Positions 1 to 9,236 are shown, counted from the first letter of the stretch. The stretch: DNA of 64,000 nt from Anaerosolibacter carboniphilus (GCF_014205875.1 NZ_JACHEN010000003.1:150058-214057); one strand, 5' to 3'. Translations and numbers: made by a program. The notes: a model not told the origin generated them from the sequence alone.

Positions 1-2070
1 CCTGCGCACCACACGAGTTTTTACTGACAAATTTAAGTCTTTATCATCCACGGTAACGATATCTCCAAGATTCCAAGCTTCATGTTCATAGCCCGTCAGC
101 ACAGATAAATCCATAGCTGAAAGAACATAGGAAATTCTAGGCTTTGAATACTGTGCTAATCGCATATTAGCAAACTCGAGCATCTGATAAGGATTGCTAA
201 AGGATGAGGCATCAAGGGTTGCCACTCTTACTTCTGATGAGTAACTGTAATCCTCCACATATTCTTTATTGCCATTAATAGAGGCAAATGTCATCCCATC
301 TTTTCCATATGCATAAAGTCGAGTGATTAAGCTTCTTGTATCTACTACCCTTTGTATGCTTTTCATATTTTTTCTGTAGCAAAACAATGCTCCACTGTCT
401 GTGCCACCAAATGTCAGAAGATGCACCAACCTATTAGCACTATCAAATATTAAATCTCCTCCATGAATGTTCTGTGTGGCTCGAAGAATTGATAGCGCGT
501 TTTTCTCCGTAGATTGCCATGTTCTCCTTGTACTTACCGTGACATTCCCTAAAGCCCACCCTGTACCAATCAGGGCATAATGCATAGGAGCCTCTGGTGT
601 TTCAGCGACAAAATCCATCGGCTCTTTTGCCGCGCTGAATGAAAGATCATAAAAGGCAGCTTCCGCATACACTTGTGTAATCACTCGACCATCAGAAGTT
701 TTCTCATCTGTCGTGGTCCGAATTCGGTACACATCATTTACAATCTGCACCTGTTTCTCATTATCCAAAGACTCTCGCTTAGGATCATGAAATGGCAACT
801 TAAATTCCAAAATATCAGCACCGTTTACCTCACTGGTTACAATGATGTCAAAGGCATTTTCTAACACCGCTTCCCACGCACCGTTGGTATCCAAAACAAC
901 TGGTCTTGCAAATCCGAGCCTCTCATAAGGTGGTTTCGGAATATCATGAAGCTGTATTTCTATAAGCTTAGGTGTTCTTGTTGTATCTTGAGTGGTCAAA
1001 GTAATTCGATAACGAATATAAGCTCTATTCGGTGACTGAAGTTCTCCGCTGGGTCCCACTGACTGCCACTGTGTCCAACTGACTAAATCATCAGAGGTAG
1101 AGGTTTCAACAAGGGAGATGGCAGTTACTCCTGCTGTGTATTCGCTGGTTACTGATACTCGTCCTGTTCCTGCAAGACCACAGGCAGCTGCGGTTGTATA
1201 AAGCTGACCATTTTGAGCATAAACACCACTTGTTGCCTTCAGCATAACAGTACCCGGTTCCGTTAGAGCATCTACATCAGCGGTACTGTCACCACCGTTT
1301 GCCAAGATAGAAGATTTGAAGTAGGAAATAAGCTCCTCCATGGTAAGCTCAGAATTCTTTTCATAAAACCAATCATCAAATCCGCCCGCATAATAATAAG
1401 TATCAGCCAGCATTCCCATGACAATATTGGCAACACAATTTTGATTCAAATCTCCTGTAAAAGTTCTAAGGGGCGATTGCCAAACATCACCATCACTTCG
1501 GTCACAGACCAAATTTTGTACTCTTTTGCTATTTACTTCAATAATGGACGCTATAAAATACCAACCATTATTCCTAAGCGTAATACTTGGTGTTTCCGTT
1601 TGATCATAAATCAGCGAACCCGATGCATTGTAAAGCATTAGTCTTAATCTTCCTTGGTATAAGGAGACATAGAAAATCGGTTGTCCTGGTCCATGTCTGG
1701 TATTAAAAATGGGAATAAAATTTTGACCAATAGAATAAGTTGTCGGGTTAATCCATCCACCCACTACGATTTTTTCTCCTAAATCACTAAAAAAGCTACC
1801 GTCATTGGTAGCCACTAAATGGGTTCTTTCACTTGTAGGATTGACAATGTTTTGCCTGAAAAATCTCCCGAGTCTACCTAAAACCAAACTAGCTGAAGTT
1901 CCTGACCATCCGGAAACAAAGAAGTTTCTGTTATTGCCCGATGCATCTAAAAGCATGGTGTTTCCATCTGGCGCTGATTCATTAAATCGCCAAAGTCCAA
2001 CGGTTTGATCACTTACTGGATACTCGCCTGTGAAATCTGTTTGCACTGTTAAAATCGACTTAATGGCCAC
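1..2070 (-). CDS. Phage tail-tip (Tal-like) protein with N-terminal LamG-like domain, partial
   Basis: Open reading frame of 690 codons read by direct translation; it runs off the left edge, so the C-terminus is missing. The GTG start at 2070 sits 7 nt after GGAGG, and that site lies inside the last codons of the Dit gene. Roughly the first 230 residues look like a concanavalin/LamG fold (VGLWRFNES, DASGN, then GGWIN-type strands). The visible C-terminal part resembles phage minor structural or tail endopeptidase proteins (DASSFSNPYQMLEFANMRLAQYSKP, shortened here; LGDIVTVDD). Position directly after Dit supports a tail-associated lysin or receptor-binding baseplate role. The LamG part may bind carbohydrate; that is inference. 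Confidence 0.75.
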   Translation of the reverse strand, partial: MAIKSILTVQTDFTGEYPVSDQTVGLWRFNESAPDGNTMLLDASGNNRNFFVSGWSGTSASLVLGRLGRFFRQNIVNPTSERTHLVATNDGSFFSDLGEKIVVGGWINPTTYSIGQNFIPIFNTRHGPGQPIFYVSLYQGRLRLMLYNASGSLIYDQTETPSITLRNNGWYFIASIIEVNSKRVQNLVCDRSDGDVWQSPLRTFTGDLNQNCVANIVMGMLADTYYYAGGFDDWFYEKNSELTMEELISYFKSSILANGGDSTADVDALTEPGTVMLKATSGVYAQNGQLYTTAAACGLAGTGRVSVTSEYTAGVTAISLVETSTSDDLVSWTQWQSVGPSGELQSPNRAYIRYRITLTTQDTTRTPKLIEIQLHDIPKPPYERLGFARPVVLDTNGAWEAVLENAFDIIVTSEVNGADILEFKLPFHDPKRESLDNEKQVQIVNDVYRIRTTTDEKTSDGRVITQVYAEAAFYDLSFSAAKEPMDFVAETPEAPMHYALIGTGWALGNVTVSTRRTWQSTEKNALSILRATQNIHGGDLIFDSANRLVHLLTFGGTDSGALFCYRKNMKSIQRVVDTRSLITRLYAYGKDGMTFASINGNKEYVEDYSYSSEVRVATLDASSFSNPYQMLEFANMRLAQYSKPRISYVLSAMDLSVLTGYEHEAWNLGDIVTVDDKDLNLSVKTRVVRR

Positions 2071-2074
2071 CTTA

Positions 2075-2848
2075 TCACCTCCATCTGCTCTTAGCCAGAA
2101 TCCTTAATTCAGAAAATGTTGCTCCCGCCACAGTGATTGCTATTTCATTATCTCCCTTATGAAGAACAGGAAAATTCAGCTCATCCAAGCCTGGCAAACC
2201 ATTTCTCAATGTGTTTCCGTTTGTATCCGTTATTTTGGCTGTCACTAGTCCACTGTCAATGACAAGAACTTCATCTGCTGTCAAAGCTCCAACAACTCGT
2301 AATTCTTCACCATTTGTTGTAATCGAGATATAGGTGGAGGATGAACTGTTAATTGTACCCTTTAGTTGATAAACGGGTTCTGAGTCAGCATTTCCGGTTA
2401 ATCTTTCAATCTCATGGTTGCCTTCACTAGAAATTGTAAATTGCTCATCTGTCAGAGCATAAGCATGAGGATCTGGGCATATAAACTTAAGATCAAATGC
2501 CCCTGCCGTTCTAAGTAGCCTCTCACAATCCACCTGTTCAGTAAGACGGGCATAAAAGTAACGATCCGGAATATCATCCAATACAAGTTGTTTCAAACCA
2601 TTCATGGGGTTTAACCATTCAGCTAACCCATCCAATACACCTACTAGATCAGCAAAACTTTTTTGTGGGTATACATTACAATTAACGATAATGATTCGCT
2701 CTGAGCTATCACAACCAAAATCAGCAACACCCGCTTTCCCCGGCACCATTTCATAAGAGTTTCTAAGGGCGGGCGATGCCTGCCAGCTTGTGAGTCTTGC
2801 TTTTATCTTCATGTTCTTTGAACTAATACCGTTATAAATAAATCCCAT
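2075..2848 (-). CDS. Distal tail protein (Dit family)
   Basis: 257 residues, typical of siphophage Dit or phage tail family proteins that form the hub between tail tube and tip. The N-terminus (MGFIYNGISSKNM) matches the usual FxFNGxxS-type start of this family. The middle contains the characteristic stretch where the protein is compared to ring-forming Dit (RYFYARLTEQV, FDLKFICPDPHAY). It lies between the tape measure and the Tal-like protein, the conserved order in siphophages. Its stop overlaps the ribosome binding site of the next gene. Confidence 0.8.
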   Translation of the reverse strand: MGFIYNGISSKNMKIKARLTSWQASPALRNSYEMVPGKAGVADFGCDSSERIIIVNCNVYPQKSFADLVGVLDGLAEWLNPMNGLKQLVLDDIPDRYFYARLTEQVDCERLLRTAGAFDLKFICPDPHAYALTDEQFTISSEGNHEIERLTGNADSEPVYQLKGTINSSSSTYISITTNGEELRVVGALTADEVLVIDSGLVTAKITDTNGNTLRNGLPGLDELNFPVLHKGDNEIAITVAGATFSELRILAKSRWR

Positions 2849-2861
2849 ACATCGCCCTCCT

Positions 2862-5147
2862 TTACGTCGTTATAAAGCGCCCCTGTGCTCGAGAACCGGT
2901 CTGCATTAAATTGTAGAGTTCTTGTGATATCTTTCTAATATCATCTTCACTTCGTACAATCATCTGCTGAATGGTAATTAAAGAGCCACCAAGCATTCCA
3001 TATCCGCCACCTGCACCACCATTTACATTTACATCGGAGTCTAAATTAAAATCTGTGGGGATGACCTTTTGCATATCTTCACTAACATCATCCATGGCCT
3101 TCTCAAAGCCTACACCGATACCTTCACCCATGTTTTCACCAATACCTGCGAAAACTTGAGATGGAGATCGGATGCCTAAAAGTCCCTTAACTCCTTTGAC
3201 AATTCCACCAACCATGTCACTGACTTTATTTTTAAGCCAAGTCACCATGGAGGCAATACCATCCCAGAGTCCTCTGGCGATGTTTTTACCCACATCAATA
3301 ATGGCCGGTATGGCTTTTCCTAAACCAGTCACTATTGCTGTAATAATCTGAGGAATTTGTGCCATTAACTGAGGAATAGCCCGAATCAATCCTGCCGCAA
3401 GCTGAATAGTCAGCTGAACACCCATTTCAATAATCTTAGGTAGATTTGTGGTGATAAAAGTAATAATGCTACTAATAATTTGCGGTAAAGCCTGAATTAA
3501 GGTAGGCAGTGCATTTAAGATACCTTGTGCCAAACCACTGATAATTTGGAAAGCCGCTTCTAGGACCAAATCCAGATTATTAATCAATGTTTCTACAATC
3601 AAAATCACTGCTTCTACGATGGACGGAATCAGTTCCGGCAGTGCTTCACCAATGCCAGTTGCAAGGGTAACAATCATCACAAGTGCCGCTTCAACAAGGG
3701 CAGGGAGATTGGCAATGATTCCATCCACTAAAGTTAGTACCAATTGAAGCGCCCCTTGAGTTATCTGTGGCAATGCCTCAATAAGACCGCCCACTATGGT
3801 CATAATAATATTTGTCGCTGCATCAATCAGTGTTGGTAAATTATCCAAAATACCGTTAACAAGAGCAATGACTAGCTCAGGAGCAACTTCTGCAATGGCA
3901 GCTATCAGTCCAGTGACCACATCTAAGATTTGAGGAAGAATTACTGCTATCTGGTCAACTGTTTCTTTGGCTCCAGCTTTTAACTGTTCCGCTGCACCTT
4001 CTTGCCCTGTGATTAGACCTGTAAGACCATCAAGGATCATGGTAAAGCCGGGGAGGAGTTGGGAAGTGATATTGTTTTTCACACCAGTAAAAGAACGGGT
4101 AAGATTATCCATGGCATCGGTATACTCGACTGCAGCATCGATGGATTTATCACTCATCACCAGCCCTAGCTCGCTGGCTTTGTTCTTCAAGTCTTCTGTG
4201 CTTTCTGCAGTTTGGTTTAAAAGGGCTGCTAGTTCCACGGATGAGTTTCCAAGGAGATCATTGGCAATGGCCGCTTTTTCGCCTTCATCAGCAATACCCT
4301 GCAGCCCTCTCACAGTCATCTCAAAGATTTCTTCTCTTGATTTCCCTTGGAGATCTTCCATTGAGATTCCTAATCGCCTGAATTTATCAGTGGCAGAAGT
4401 ACTACCATTGATGGAGTCATCAACCGTGTTATTTAGTTTTTTCATGCCATTTTCTAAAGTAGATATGCTTGCACCATTTTGCGAAAGCACATAGTCCCAC
4501 TCTTGATAGCCTTTTCTGGAAAGTCCTATGCGTTGACTTGCTTTATCAATCTCATCTCCAGCTGCAGCCGCATCATTAGCCATGTCATAAAGCTTTTTAC
4601 CGGCGGCAACTGCAGCAGTTCCAATGGCAGCCATAGCCGCTCCGATTGCCACACCGATTCCTTTGACAATACTGCCTAGTTTCTCAAATTTTCCTCCCGC
4701 ATCATCTGCAACGTTAGCACTCTTTTTTATCTCATCACCAAAATCGTCCGCTTCATTTCCCGCTTCATCAAAACCTTCACTGGCTTCATTTAGTGCTTTG
4801 TTATTTTCACCAAGCTCCCGTTCCATCTTATTTAAATCAGCGTTGGCATTATTAAGCTGGATTTGCCAAGCCTGCGTTCTCTTATCATTTTCACCAAAGG
4901 ATTCAGCGGCGTTTTTAAGGGCAGCTTCCAAAGTACCGATTTTATTCTTTTGTGCATCTATTTCCTTATTTAAAACTTCATTTCTTGCTGTTAAGGCCTG
5001 GACAGATTTATCCTGCTTATCAAACTGTGAGGATACCAGTTTCATCTCAGATCCCAGAACCTTAAATGTCTGATTGATGTCACGAAGTGCACTTTTAAAT
5101 TCCTTCTCGCCCTCAACACCAATTTTGAGCCCAAAGTTATCTGCCAA
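2862..5147 (-). CDS. Tail tape measure protein
   Basis: About 761 residues. I place the start at TTG 5147 (MADNFGLKIG), 8 nt after GGAGG; a GTG at 5153 would sit on top of that site. The N-terminal 130 residues are predicted coiled coil (LNKEIDAQKNKIG, NKMERELGENNK), followed by a Gly/Ala hydrophobic segment near 155-180. From about 390 to 620 there are tandem hydrophobic repeats of roughly 38 residues with LPxLIxA signatures, as in phage tape measures that span the virion tail and enter the membrane. The C-terminus ends with an AQGRFITT-type tail. It is adjacent to the frameshifted chaperone gene, the universal siphophage arrangement. Confidence 0.9.
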   Translation of the reverse strand: MADNFGLKIGVEGEKEFKSALRDINQTFKVLGSEMKLVSSQFDKQDKSVQALTARNEVLNKEIDAQKNKIGTLEAALKNAAESFGENDKRTQAWQIQLNNANADLNKMERELGENNKALNEASEGFDEAGNEADDFGDEIKKSANVADDAGGKFEKLGSIVKGIGVAIGAAMAAIGTAAVAAGKKLYDMANDAAAAGDEIDKASQRIGLSRKGYQEWDYVLSQNGASISTLENGMKKLNNTVDDSINGSTSATDKFRRLGISMEDLQGKSREEIFEMTVRGLQGIADEGEKAAIANDLLGNSSVELAALLNQTAESTEDLKNKASELGLVMSDKSIDAAVEYTDAMDNLTRSFTGVKNNITSQLLPGFTMILDGLTGLITGQEGAAEQLKAGAKETVDQIAVILPQILDVVTGLIAAIAEVAPELVIALVNGILDNLPTLIDAATNIIMTIVGGLIEALPQITQGALQLVLTLVDGIIANLPALVEAALVMIVTLATGIGEALPELIPSIVEAVILIVETLINNLDLVLEAAFQIISGLAQGILNALPTLIQALPQIISSIITFITTNLPKIIEMGVQLTIQLAAGLIRAIPQLMAQIPQIITAIVTGLGKAIPAIIDVGKNIARGLWDGIASMVTWLKNKVSDMVGGIVKGVKGLLGIRSPSQVFAGIGENMGEGIGVGFEKAMDDVSEDMQKVIPTDFNLDSDVNVNGGAGGGYGMLGGSLITIQQMIVRSEDDIRKISQELYNLMQTGSRAQGRFITT

Positions 5148-5172
5148 AATCACCGCCTCCTTCCTTTAAAAA

Positions 5173-5376
5173 TCAAATACCATAGGGAATAACATCATCT
5201 ATGGAAATCTCCCTTTTTTGCTTGCTCACTCCAAGGAACTGTTTGTGACATTCCCATAAATCCATCAAAAGCCCAAGAGGTGTAAGCCATGTTTCCTCTT
5301 CAGTACGATTTAAATGGACTGTTCCGTAATATAAAAGCCGAGTAAAGAGCTCCTCCTCATTTACCCGGTTTGTGCG
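5173..5376 (-). CDS. Tail assembly chaperone, -1 frame extension (gpT-like)
   Basis: A 67-codon open frame with no start of its own, directly downstream of and overlapping the 5361-5744 gene. Translation from the -1 frame gives RTNRVNEEELFTRLLYYGTV and continues to DDVIPYGI before TGA. It follows the slippery heptamer at 5376-5382, so a -1 shift would give a fusion of about 190 residues. Lambda G/GT and similar phage systems use such a fusion to load tail tube protein onto the tape measure. Function is from family knowledge; the frame and heptamer are seen directly. Confidence 0.75.
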   Translation of the reverse strand, partial: RTNRVNEEELFTRLLYYGTVHLNRTEEETWLTPLGLLMDLWECHKQFLGVSKQKREISIDDVIPYGI

Positions 5377-5744
5377 TTTTTTGAGTCATCTTCCGATGCA
5401 ATATTTCGTTTCGTCCCTTTAAACATCGCTTCCATCAGTGCGTTTTTATATGTGGCAAGCTCCAAAGGTGAAGTAAGAAGTTCAATCTCCTCTTGCGTGA
5501 GAAGATTCTTCTTATCATTCGGATTTCGCAGGTTATAAATAAGCAAACTTTGATTGGCCATCAATGTAATCAACCAGACAATCTCATCCAGTGCCATCTC
5601 GAAGTTTTCTGATTTCATAAGCTTTTCACCCAGGTTTTCAAGCCCACCATATCTTCCTGCAATTTCTTTTGTAGCCTTAGTCGTTAAAATAAGCTCATAC
5701 TCTTGACCACTAATAGTAATCTTGGCGCTGCGTTCGTTATCCAT
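5361..5744 (-). CDS. Tail assembly chaperone (gpG-like)
   Basis: 127 residues, starting MDNERSAKITISG. It lies between the major tail protein and the tape measure, the conserved place for the tail assembly chaperone. It has a basic/acidic helical middle (KEIAGRYGGLENLGEKLM) and ends in ASEDDSKNAQTG just after the slippery heptamer. In the 0 frame it terminates at 5361; in the -1 frame it continues to 5173. Sequence similarity between such chaperones is low, so the call rests on position, size and the frameshift signal. Confidence 0.75.
   Translation of the reverse strand: MDNERSAKITISGQEYELILTTKATKEIAGRYGGLENLGEKLMKSENFEMALDEIVWLITLMANQSLLIYNLRNPNDKKNLLTQEEIELLTSPLELATYKNALMEAMFKGTKRNIASEDDSKNAQTG
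5376..5382 (-). promoter_or_regulatory. Programmed -1 ribosomal frameshift slippery site
   Basis: On the minus strand the heptamer reads A AAA AAC, a canonical X XXY YYZ slippery site. It is in register with the 0 frame (TCA AAA AAC GCA), four codons before the 0-frame TAA region at 5361-5363. Slipping back one base opens the 67-codon extension. No obvious pseudoknot was worked out downstream. Confidence 0.8.
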
Positions 5745-5755
5745 GGAACATCCTC

Positions 5756-6358
5756 CTATTCTTCAGTGCCACCGGATGCGGCAAATGTAGGTTCATATAC
5801 TTCGTTGTACCATCCAGTAATAATTGATTGTGTGACTCCTTCATCACCCTCGTTAACTTCTGCTTTCCAAGGATGTCTGCCCTGACCATCCAATTTGTTC
5901 CTGCGTAGCACTGTCCCTTCAATGGTTGGAGTTGAAAAGGTAATGCTATCGCCTTTAGTAGCCAGATTAGTTGCTGGGATACCAAACTTGACACGATACA
6001 GCCAAAAATAACGATACTTTCCGTTTGCTTTTTTAGCCCTAAAGCCTACCGCAACAGGGTCACCGCCATCTTCACTGGTTGAAATGAGCACATGATTGTC
6101 ATCAATGGTTGCTCCTGTAAGATCTCCTGCGGCAGTCACTCCAATGTCATCAATACCAAGCGCTAATGTGCCACTTCTGAACTCTTTAATGATTTCAGCC
6201 GCACCATCATCGGCATAAAGCGTTGCCTCAGCAAGCTCTACCGACAGTTCTGCACTTATGGCTTTTGCCAAGGGCACCGGGGTTTCATAGGTTTCATCAC
6301 CGCTTGCATCCTCGGTGATTTTTGCATAATAAAGTCTATCAAGACCAATTGTAGCCAT
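5756..6358 (-). CDS. Major tail (tube) protein
   Basis: 200 residues, starting MATIGLDRLYYAKITED. This start and the central features (GTLALGIDDIG, VAVGFRAKKANGKYRYFWLYRV) are typical of phi13-like siphophage major tail proteins, which polymerise into the tail tube. The C-terminus is acidic and Gly-rich (FAASGGTEE). It lies directly upstream of the chaperone genes and 3 nt after the tail terminator-like gene. Confidence 0.85.
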   Translation of the reverse strand: MATIGLDRLYYAKITEDASGDETYETPVPLAKAISAELSVELAEATLYADDGAAEIIKEFRSGTLALGIDDIGVTAAGDLTGATIDDNHVLISTSEDGGDPVAVGFRAKKANGKYRYFWLYRVKFGIPATNLATKGDSITFSTPTIEGTVLRRNKLDGQGRHPWKAEVNEGDEGVTQSIITGWYNEVYEPTFAASGGTEE

Positions 6359-6361
6359 ATT

Positions 6362-6715
6362 TTATTCCTCCATTTCTAATTTAAATTCATAGGGTTTTGC
6401 CACATCAATGGCATAGTGGTGGTAGCCTGTATCATCTTCATGGCCGATATACCTACGGTCTGTTATTGTAAAATCCGCACCCAAAAGAGTGCGGACTAAA
6501 TTATTTTTAATGCCAATATAGTTACCTTTTACAAATAGGGAAAGTCTAACTTCCTGCACTTCATATTCAGGCTTGTTATCAGCATGAACCTCAAACAAAT
6601 CGACAAGAGGTGTGATTACAAGATAAACATCAGGAGGCACACCAGAAAAAACACCTGTCTCTACTGGAATGCTACACATATCTGCTATGAGATTTAATTC
6701 TTTTAAGATGCTCAT
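6362..6715 (-). CDS. Tail terminator/completion-like protein
   Basis: 117 residues, starting MSILKELNLIADMCSIPVETG. Its position between the HK97 gp10-like protein and the major tail protein is where siphophages encode the tail terminator (DUF3168-like fold). It contains a YEVQEVRLSLFVKGNY strand region and ends in a YAIDVAKPYEF motif. Its start overlaps the end of the gp10-like gene by 4 nt (ATGA), suggesting translational coupling. The assignment is mostly positional. Confidence 0.6.
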   Translation of the reverse strand: MSILKELNLIADMCSIPVETGVFSGVPPDVYLVITPLVDLFEVHADNKPEYEVQEVRLSLFVKGNYIGIKNNLVRTLLGADFTITDRRYIGHEDDTGYHHYAIDVAKPYEFKLEMEE

Positions 6716-7143
6716 ATTTTATCCACCTCTTCATCAAATCGCTGTTTCATTGCTTCTATACAGGCTTTTCTTGAAGTCCTTCTTGCAGGCTTTAAAAATG
6801 GTTTTGGTGGTTGACCGGATTTCCCATACTCTATGATATTGGCTATCTTGGCATTGCTTTCACCATTTCTTCTTGGTTCTTTAAAACCCACTTTTACATT
6901 GAAATTACCGTTTCGATCTAGCTTAGCAGGGGAGACACCAAGGGAATCGACTAGTTCACCCGTAGACCGGCTTTTTTCTTTTGTTCCACTTCCAATAGTC
7001 CCTTGTAAATTTGACTTTACTGTTTCTACAACTACTTCTCCTCCTGACTCCAGCACCTTCGGTATAATTTCATCTGTCTTATCACCCAGCTTTGAAAGTT
7101 TTAGAAGAAAATCCTCTGGCATTTTAACATCTGCTTTAGCCAC
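6712..7143 (-). CDS. HK97 gp10-like head-tail joining protein
   Basis: 143 residues from a GTG at 7143 (VAKADVKMPEDF), preceded by AAGGTGG; the frame is open upstream but those codons lie inside the adaptor gene. The domain is the HK97 gp10/DUF64 type: KVLESGGEVVVETVKSNL, then the typical GKSGQPPKPFLKPARR motif. The protein takes part in head-tail connection or tail completion. It overlaps the upstream adaptor stop by 8 nt and the downstream gene by 4 nt, so the cluster is compact. Confidence 0.8.
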   Translation of the reverse strand: MAKADVKMPEDFLLKLSKLGDKTDEIIPKVLESGGEVVVETVKSNLQGTIGSGTKEKSRSTGELVDSLGVSPAKLDRNGNFNVKVGFKEPRRNGESNAKIANIIEYGKSGQPPKPFLKPARRTSRKACIEAMKQRFDEEVDKI

Positions 7144-7471
7144 TTGATGCCACCACCTTTTTCGCCAAAACTTCAATATACATACCTTTTCCTTTTACAT
7201 CCTCCACACTTGTGATTTCGTATCGTCCATCACTGCACGCAATGACCATCTTAGTAGACACCGGAATATCCGGTATCTTACGAAAGCAAAACAGTGCGGT
7301 GGCTTCAGAGAAGGTTGCTCTATTGGCCCATTTTTCATTCCCGTGACGATCTTCCTTATAAGCACGAACAGACGCAACAATGGTGTCAGTGGGTTTACTA
7401 AAACCCTCACTGTCTTTTGCTGTTTCAACAGAAATAATATCTATAAAGGTATTCATTTTTCCAAAGCTCAT
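7136..7471 (-). CDS. Head closure / head-tail adaptor protein
   Basis: 111 residues, starting MSFGKMNTFIDIISVE. It matches the SPP1 gp16/HK97 gp9-like head closure family: a start with xxxIDI, a WANRATFSEATALFCFRK middle and a YEITSVEDVKGKGMYIEVLAKK end. Such proteins sit under the connector and gate DNA exit. It lies 3 nt after the gp6-like connector gene. Confidence 0.8.
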   Translation of the reverse strand: MSFGKMNTFIDIISVETAKDSEGFSKPTDTIVASVRAYKEDRHGNEKWANRATFSEATALFCFRKIPDIPVSTKMVIACSDGRYEITSVEDVKGKGMYIEVLAKKVVASSG

Positions 7472-7474
7472 ACG

Positions 7475-7783
7475 CTACACCTTCCAATCCCGATCAAGCC
7501 TGAGCAGTAAATTTACCGTATTCCAAACCTGCTGGCCCGCCTGCACATTGTCAGCAAAAAAGCCACCCGTACTGCCATCCCGACTTTCATAGAAGTGGGA
7601 TGACAGCATGATGATGGCTTGCTCCGTAGTTGGCGGCATTGCATTTTCGCTATAATGACCTTCCGGCAGATGCTGGTAACTCTCGGCATAGGAGGTTGCA
7701 GTGGTGATGTATGTCTGAAGAAGTTCATCATCACGATCATGCTCAAGAATTAGATTTGCCTTTACCTTTTCAAACAGTGTCAT
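7475..7783 (-). CDS. Head-tail connector protein (gp6-like)
   Basis: 102 residues from ATG 7783, 8 nt after AGGAAGG; a GTG at 7792 is an alternative. It has the hallmarks of gp6-like connectors: LFEKVKANLILEHDRDDELLQTYI at the N-terminus (shortened in nature to a DDxxLxxYI motif) and an AIIMLSSHFYESRD helix. These proteins form the ring between portal and closure protein. It belongs to the same compact head-completion cluster. Confidence 0.8.
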   Translation of the reverse strand: MTLFEKVKANLILEHDRDDELLQTYITTATSYAESYQHLPEGHYSENAMPPTTEQAIIMLSSHFYESRDGSTGGFFADNVQAGQQVWNTVNLLLRLDRDWKV

Positions 7784-7802
7784 CACCGTCACCTTCCTTT
7801 AT

Positions 7803-8021
7803 CTACGGAGTATCCTCTACCATTATCCCAGTGGCTTTTAACTTGGTAAGAAGGGCATTAAAGTCCGTTACCAAGTCCTCTACAGTAGCCGCAGTGCTTG
7901 CTGGTTGATTCTCAAGAACAGGGAGGCCGGTTACTTTGGCCCCCTCTTCTATGACAAGTTCACCACCGATTACGGTCTTTTCTCCACCTTGCTCTGTATA
8001 ATTCTTCGTGTTATAACTCAT
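7803..8021 (-). CDS. Small head protein, head-fibre-like
   Basis: 72 residues from ATG 8021 (MSYNTKNYTEQGGEKTVIGG); ATG 8024 is equally possible. A GGGAGG site lies 5-8 nt upstream. The GGELVIEEGAKVTGL pattern looks like a beta-helical head fibre protein encoded between capsid and connector in many Firmicutes siphophages. The remainder (VEDLVTDFNALLTKLKATGIM) is helical. The exact role is not shown by the sequence. Confidence 0.6.
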   Translation of the reverse strand: MSYNTKNYTEQGGEKTVIGGELVIEEGAKVTGLPVLENQPASTAATVEDLVTDFNALLTKLKATGIMVEDTP

Positions 8022-8036
8022 CATTTGCACCTCCCA

Positions 8037-9236
8037 TTAAGCCTTTTGCTGTAGGATTTTAACAGCTTCAGGAAGGATCAGTTTACCGTCTACACGTTGA
8101 CTTGCAAGGAAACCAACTTGACCAGTGGTTGCAAATAGCTCATTTAAACGCTTGAAAGAACGTCCTTGTCTGTCCGCAATCCAGTAGTAACCAAAGTCAC
8201 CAAATGCGATGGTCTTTGCCCCAGCCTCAATAATTGGCGCATAGGCTGAAGTATATACTGGACGGTTTAGCAATGTATCTGGAGTACCCGCAGTCAGCGA
8301 AGGCTGCCATAGATATTGGCCCTGTCCGTCTTTTAGTTTACGGATTGCTTTCACCGTTGCATCATTCATTAAGAACACTGCATTTTTTCTGTATGGTGCT
8401 TTTAATGAGTATACAAGATCGATAATCTCATCTGCTGTAATAGCTGTAGCCGAACCTGCAGTAATCCCAAGCTGTGCTCCACCCGTAGCATTGAAAATGC
8501 CTGTAGGTTTTCCATCAGCATCTCCAACAAGAAATGCTTCCTCTTCCTTTGCTCCAATTCTTCTTGCAAACTCAGTGGAAATATAGCTTTCAAGATTAAA
8601 TACACTATCATTTAAGAGTTCATCCGAGACTTTGATCATCGTACCCAACTTATATGCACCAATGGAAGTCTGACCAAATACAGAATCACTCTCATCAAAT
8701 TCCTCGCCTTCATCAAGCCAAGCCGCAGTTCCTTTGGTCACTACAACAGGAATTTTTCTGTCACCGCTTGAGGTCTGAATAATTTTTGCCAGCTTACGGA
8801 ACACATTTTCTTCCTCAAGGGTTTGAATTAGGGTACGTTCAAATTCATCTGGAACAAGATATCCACCCTCAGAATCAGTTCCTACAGAGAGGGAATTGAG
8901 TACATCATGTCTAGGATTTTTGCTTCGCATGACATTCCAGAATGCCTTCTTATAATCATCACTTGCTCTTCCAGTCTTTGTTTCCATCCCTGGAATATTT
9001 GGTTTTCCAGTAAGAGGCATATTCACAGGTTTGTTAAGTTCTGCTTCAAGTGCCTCTTGGCGTTCCAGTCTTGTGATTTCCTTTCCAAGATTAACAATGT
9101 CCTCTTCCATTCTGTCGTAGGTTACCGCATCCTCCGCAGAAACAAGCCCGTCACTGCCACGTTTTGAATCAAGAAATGCCTTTGCCGCTTCCCATGCTTT
9201 TGCACGTTTTTCACGCAGTTCAAGAATTTTACTCAT
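8037..9236 (-). CDS. HK97-fold major capsid protein
   Basis: 399 residues. The first 110 residues are charged and helical (LRKRAKAWEAAKAFLDSK-type, EDIVNLGKEITRLERQEALE), as in the scaffold-like delta domain removed during prohead maturation. The shell domain follows with family signatures: GGYLVPDEFERTLIQTLEEEN, FGQTSIGAYKLGTMIKVSDELL, EEEAFLVGDADGKPTGIF and ending in PEAVKILQQKA. It lies directly downstream of the ClpP-like maturation protease, the usual HK97-type order. Confidence 0.93.
   Translation of the reverse strand: MSKILELREKRAKAWEAAKAFLDSKRGSDGLVSAEDAVTYDRMEEDIVNLGKEITRLERQEALEAELNKPVNMPLTGKPNIPGMETKTGRASDDYKKAFWNVMRSKNPRHDVLNSLSVGTDSEGGYLVPDEFERTLIQTLEEENVFRKLAKIIQTSSGDRKIPVVVTKGTAAWLDEGEEFDESDSVFGQTSIGAYKLGTMIKVSDELLNDSVFNLESYISTEFARRIGAKEEEAFLVGDADGKPTGIFNATGGAQLGITAGSATAITADEIIDLVYSLKAPYRKNAVFLMNDATVKAIRKLKDGQGQYLWQPSLTAGTPDTLLNRPVYTSAYAPIIEAGAKTIAFGDFGYYWIADRQGRSFKRLNELFATTGQVGFLASQRVDGKLILPEAVKILQQKA

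Noticed and set aside
2971..5073. Several long plus-strand ORFs opposite the tape measure gene
   Set aside because: They mirror repetitive coding sequence of the tape measure, have no ribosome binding sites and resemble no known proteins.
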